Source: Planctomycetota bacterium (GTDB lineage: Bacteria; Planctomycetota; Planctomycetia; Pirellulales; Pirellulaceae). From it: DNA of 7,115 nt. A program made the translations under genes and the position numbers. The stretch is from positions 1-7,115 of the forward strand of contig JAJSAJ010000045.1 in assembly GCA_024274855.1 (NCBI GenBank), given 5' to 3'. Below the pieces are notes generated by a model. It had not been told where the DNA came from. It saw only the letters and a program-made list of their open reading frames with translations, and made no database searches. Of the stretch, positions 5,350-7,115 are shown piece by piece; position 1 is the stretch's first letter; the number at the start of each line of letters is the position of its first letter.

Positions 5350-6193
5350 GATTCGGTTCCTGTGGGCCAGTTGGCTTGTCCGACTGTGGCTAATCGGTAC
5401 CGCGCTGCTTGCGTTCCTGACGACCGCCGGGAATTGGGGCCAGATGTCATCGGCGCTGCTGGTCGCCTCGCTGCTGTTCTCGTACCTTGTGTTCCCCTGG
5501 TTCCTGGTTGTTTTCATGTTAGGGATCAGTCCGGTCACTGGGACGCGGCTTGATGCGCTGGCAGACGGTATTCTAAGTCGGCCGGTTACGCGACACGAAT
5601 ACTTACTTGCGGCTTGGGTCGCTCGGGTCTTGGTTGTGTTGGGGGTTTTTCTGGTAGTGATGATTCCGGCGACGGTCATTGTTGTGGCCGCCAAGAGGCC
5701 GGTGCCGGCGGACGACGTGACCTGGTATGGCGTGATTGCGGCACTCGGTGTTGTCAGCCTGGTCCTGACCTTTTTGGTGTCGGTCTCTTTTTTGGCTGGA
5801 ACGCTGTTGCGGAAGCCGCTGTTCGCCGTGGTCATCCTGACGTTTGTCTGGTTCCCGATCAGCATGGTGATGCACACGTTTTCACTTGAGGAATTCTCGC
5901 CGATCAGTTTGAGTCAGGCATTGCCGACTTTGCTGCGAACACCGTGGAAAGAGGATGCGCTGGCTGACGCGAGCAGGACCAATGCCCAGGATCTGCAAGC
6001 CATTTCGGATCTCGGGAATTCGTTCATCAGCGCGTTGACTGGTGGTGCTCCAGTTAAGCAACGGCCCGCGGGTTTTTTTGAGCGAGGCGATTACAAGGAC
6101 TTCGCGTTGACTCGTGTCATCTTGGGGTATGGAATTCCGACACTGGCCGTGTTGGGCTTAACCTTGTTTCTGTTTTCGAGACGTGATTTGTAG
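5279..6193 (+). CDS. ABC-2 type permease
   Basis: A 304-aa inner-membrane protein that should form the channel part of the transporter with the upstream ATPase. Hydrophobic segments fall at about residues 34-51, 61-81, 114-137, 150-175, 180-198 and 281-300, giving six helices as usual for ABC-2 permeases. The loop GTRLDALADGILSRPVTRHE (88-107), before helix 3, is the typical 'G-x-L-x-SRP-x-x-R-x-E' turn of this family. A roughly 80-residue extracytoplasmic loop (201-280) sits before the last helix, and the protein ends FSRRDL, also typical. It overlaps the ATPase gene by 71 bp in another frame. There is no strong hairpin in the 100 nt after its stop. Confidence 0.9.
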   Translation: MDSEDSTFKMGQWLMPFLAIVTHEIRFLWASWLVRLWLIGTALLAFLTTAGNWGQMSSALLVASLLFSYLVFPWFLVVFMLGISPVTGTRLDALADGILSRPVTRHEYLLAAWVARVLVVLGVFLVVMIPATVIVVAAKRPVPADDVTWYGVIAALGVVSLVLTFLVSVSFLAGTLLRKPLFAVVILTFVWFPISMVMHTFSLEEFSPISLSQALPTLLRTPWKEDALADASRTNAQDLQAISDLGNSFISALTGGAPVKQRPAGFFERGDYKDFALTRVILGYGIPTLAVLGLTLFLFSRRDL

Positions 6194-6233
6194 TGTCGTG
6201 GTTTCGATTCTTTGTGTTCGCCCAATGTGGCGA

Positions 6234-6264
6234 TTGACCCGTTGTGGCTTTTACCGTCTCTAAT
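6234..6264 (+). promoter_or_regulatory. Candidate promoter before the secreted protein gene
   Basis: TTGACC (6234-6239) and TCTAAT (6259-6264), with a 19-nt spacer, lie 30 nt before the ATG at 6294. The -10 matches TATAAT at five of six positions. If real, the secreted protein could be made independently of the transporter genes; otherwise it is the third gene of the run. Confidence 0.35.
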
Positions 6265-6293
6265 CGTGCTTTGGATACTCGGAGGACTTACTC

Positions 6294-7115
6294 ATGTTGC
6301 GTCGAACTTTTGTTCTTTTGGTTGTTGGATTGTCTTGGGTGGTTGCCGGTGCATCGAATGCGGCAGAGGCCACGGCAAGTGCAACGTCCTGGGTCCAGGG
6401 CGAAGCCGTCCTGGTGCTACAGGTCAACAAGCCGGAGGCTCTGATTGAGTACATGTTCCAACCGCAGGTCAAGAAGGCGATTGCAATGTTGCCTCAGTAC
6501 CAGGAGGCGATGAAGAACTCGGAAACGAAAGAGGCTCTGAATCTGCTGAAGTTTATTGAGAATAAGCATGATGCCGATCTACCGACACTCCTCCGCCGTC
6601 TGACAGGAAAGGGGATCACTTTTGCGGTGAACCCGGACGGGACCGTCCTGTTGATTGTCGAGGCTGAAGACGCGAAATTGCTGAATGATCTGCACGAGTT
6701 CTTCGTGATGATTGTAAAGAACGAGGCCGAGAAGCAGGGGCATCCGGAAAGCGTCGCGTCCGCCGACTACCGAGGTGTCACGGGGTGGTCGTTCGGAAAG
6801 AAAGAAGCCCATGCGATTGTTGGTAACCGTCTTCTCGTTTCTAACAAGCCCGACGTGTTGAAGGGGGTGATCGATCTTCGAAACGATTCGGGCGGGAACA
6901 GTATTGCGGATTCCGCGGCCTTCAAGGAAGCGATGCAGGCGGTCGATTCTGACGCGATCGTTACGGCTTACGCCGATATGAGCGTCTTGAAGCACGCTCC
7001 CGAGTTGAGCAAGGCTTTGTCCAAGAACGACAATCCGCTTGTTCGGTTGCTCTTTGCGCCGATACAAGTGGCGCTTCGCGAGGCGAATTGGGTTTCGGCC
7101 GGCGCCACGCTGAGC
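6294..7115 (+). CDS. Secreted protein, DUF3352-like, cut by the window edge
   Basis: Only the first 274 codons are in the window; the frame is still open at 7115. GGAGG (6281-6285) sits 8 nt before ATG 6294. Residues 1-24 make a Sec signal peptide: basic MLRR, hydrophobic FVLLVVGLSWVVAG, and a likely cut after SNA (residue 23). The exported part alternates helices and strands, with runs such as GKGITFAVNPDGTVLLIVE (105-123), AHAIVGNRLLVSNKPDVLKG (172-191) and DAIVTAYADMSVLK (220-233). This 'score-strand, then -VL-helix, then single-letter S-F-x-A' layout resembles DUF3352 proteins I recall from planctomycetes; this is a recollection, not a search. It has no lipobox cysteine, so it is probably periplasmic or surface-located. 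Its position after the transporter suggests a link, but it could be an independent gene. Confidence 0.8.
   Translation, partial: MLRRTFVLLVVGLSWVVAGASNAAEATASATSWVQGEAVLVLQVNKPEALIEYMFQPQVKKAIAMLPQYQEAMKNSETKEALNLLKFIENKHDADLPTLLRRLTGKGITFAVNPDGTVLLIVEAEDAKLLNDLHEFFVMIVKNEAEKQGHPESVASADYRGVTGWSFGKKEAHAIVGNRLLVSNKPDVLKGVIDLRNDSGGNSIADSAAFKEAMQAVDSDAIVTAYADMSVLKHAPELSKALSKNDNPLVRLLFAPIQVALREANWVSAGATLS

Overview
This window reads like chromosomal DNA of a GC-rich, SD-using bacterium. The best guess is Planctomycetota, from the style of the secreted protein at the right end, the ABC-2 module and the wide hairpin-rich intergenic DNA. That assignment is inferred from recalled family style, not from a search.

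Layout. (1) Positions 1 to about 976 hold no convincing intact gene. They contain a tandem array of 77/77/78-bp units, each with the same small hairpin, that runs off the left edge. After it comes a stretch with coding-like codons but a likely frame break (about 270-600), then three strong hairpins (622-646, 706-737, 746-776). (2) Positions 1000-3872, minus strand, form a compact five-gene run read right to left: a sodium:solute symporter (SSS/SLC5 family, 521 aa), a 98-aa two-helix membrane protein joined by an ATGA overlap, a 72-aa two-helix membrane protein, a ~215-aa protein with an internally duplicated module, and a 42-aa single-helix protein not noticed by length-limited gene calling. 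A bulged 11-bp hairpin closes the run. (3) Positions 3873-4329 are a divergent intergenic region with candidate promoters in both directions and a 9-bp inverted repeat between them. (4) Positions 4330-7115, plus strand, hold an ABC ATPase, an overlapping six-helix ABC-2 type permease, and a secreted DUF3352-like protein cut by the right edge.

How the genes fit together. The plus-strand ATPase and permease should form one ABC-2 transporter of unknown substrate; the secreted protein may be a partner or may have its own promoter. The minus-strand run puts a Na+-driven importer with three small membrane proteins and one soluble or membrane-associated protein, with overlaps and gaps of 27 nt or less. 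This suggests co-translated accessory subunits or regulators of the symporter, and is the most promising candidate for an undescribed system here. The substrate cannot be read from the sequence.
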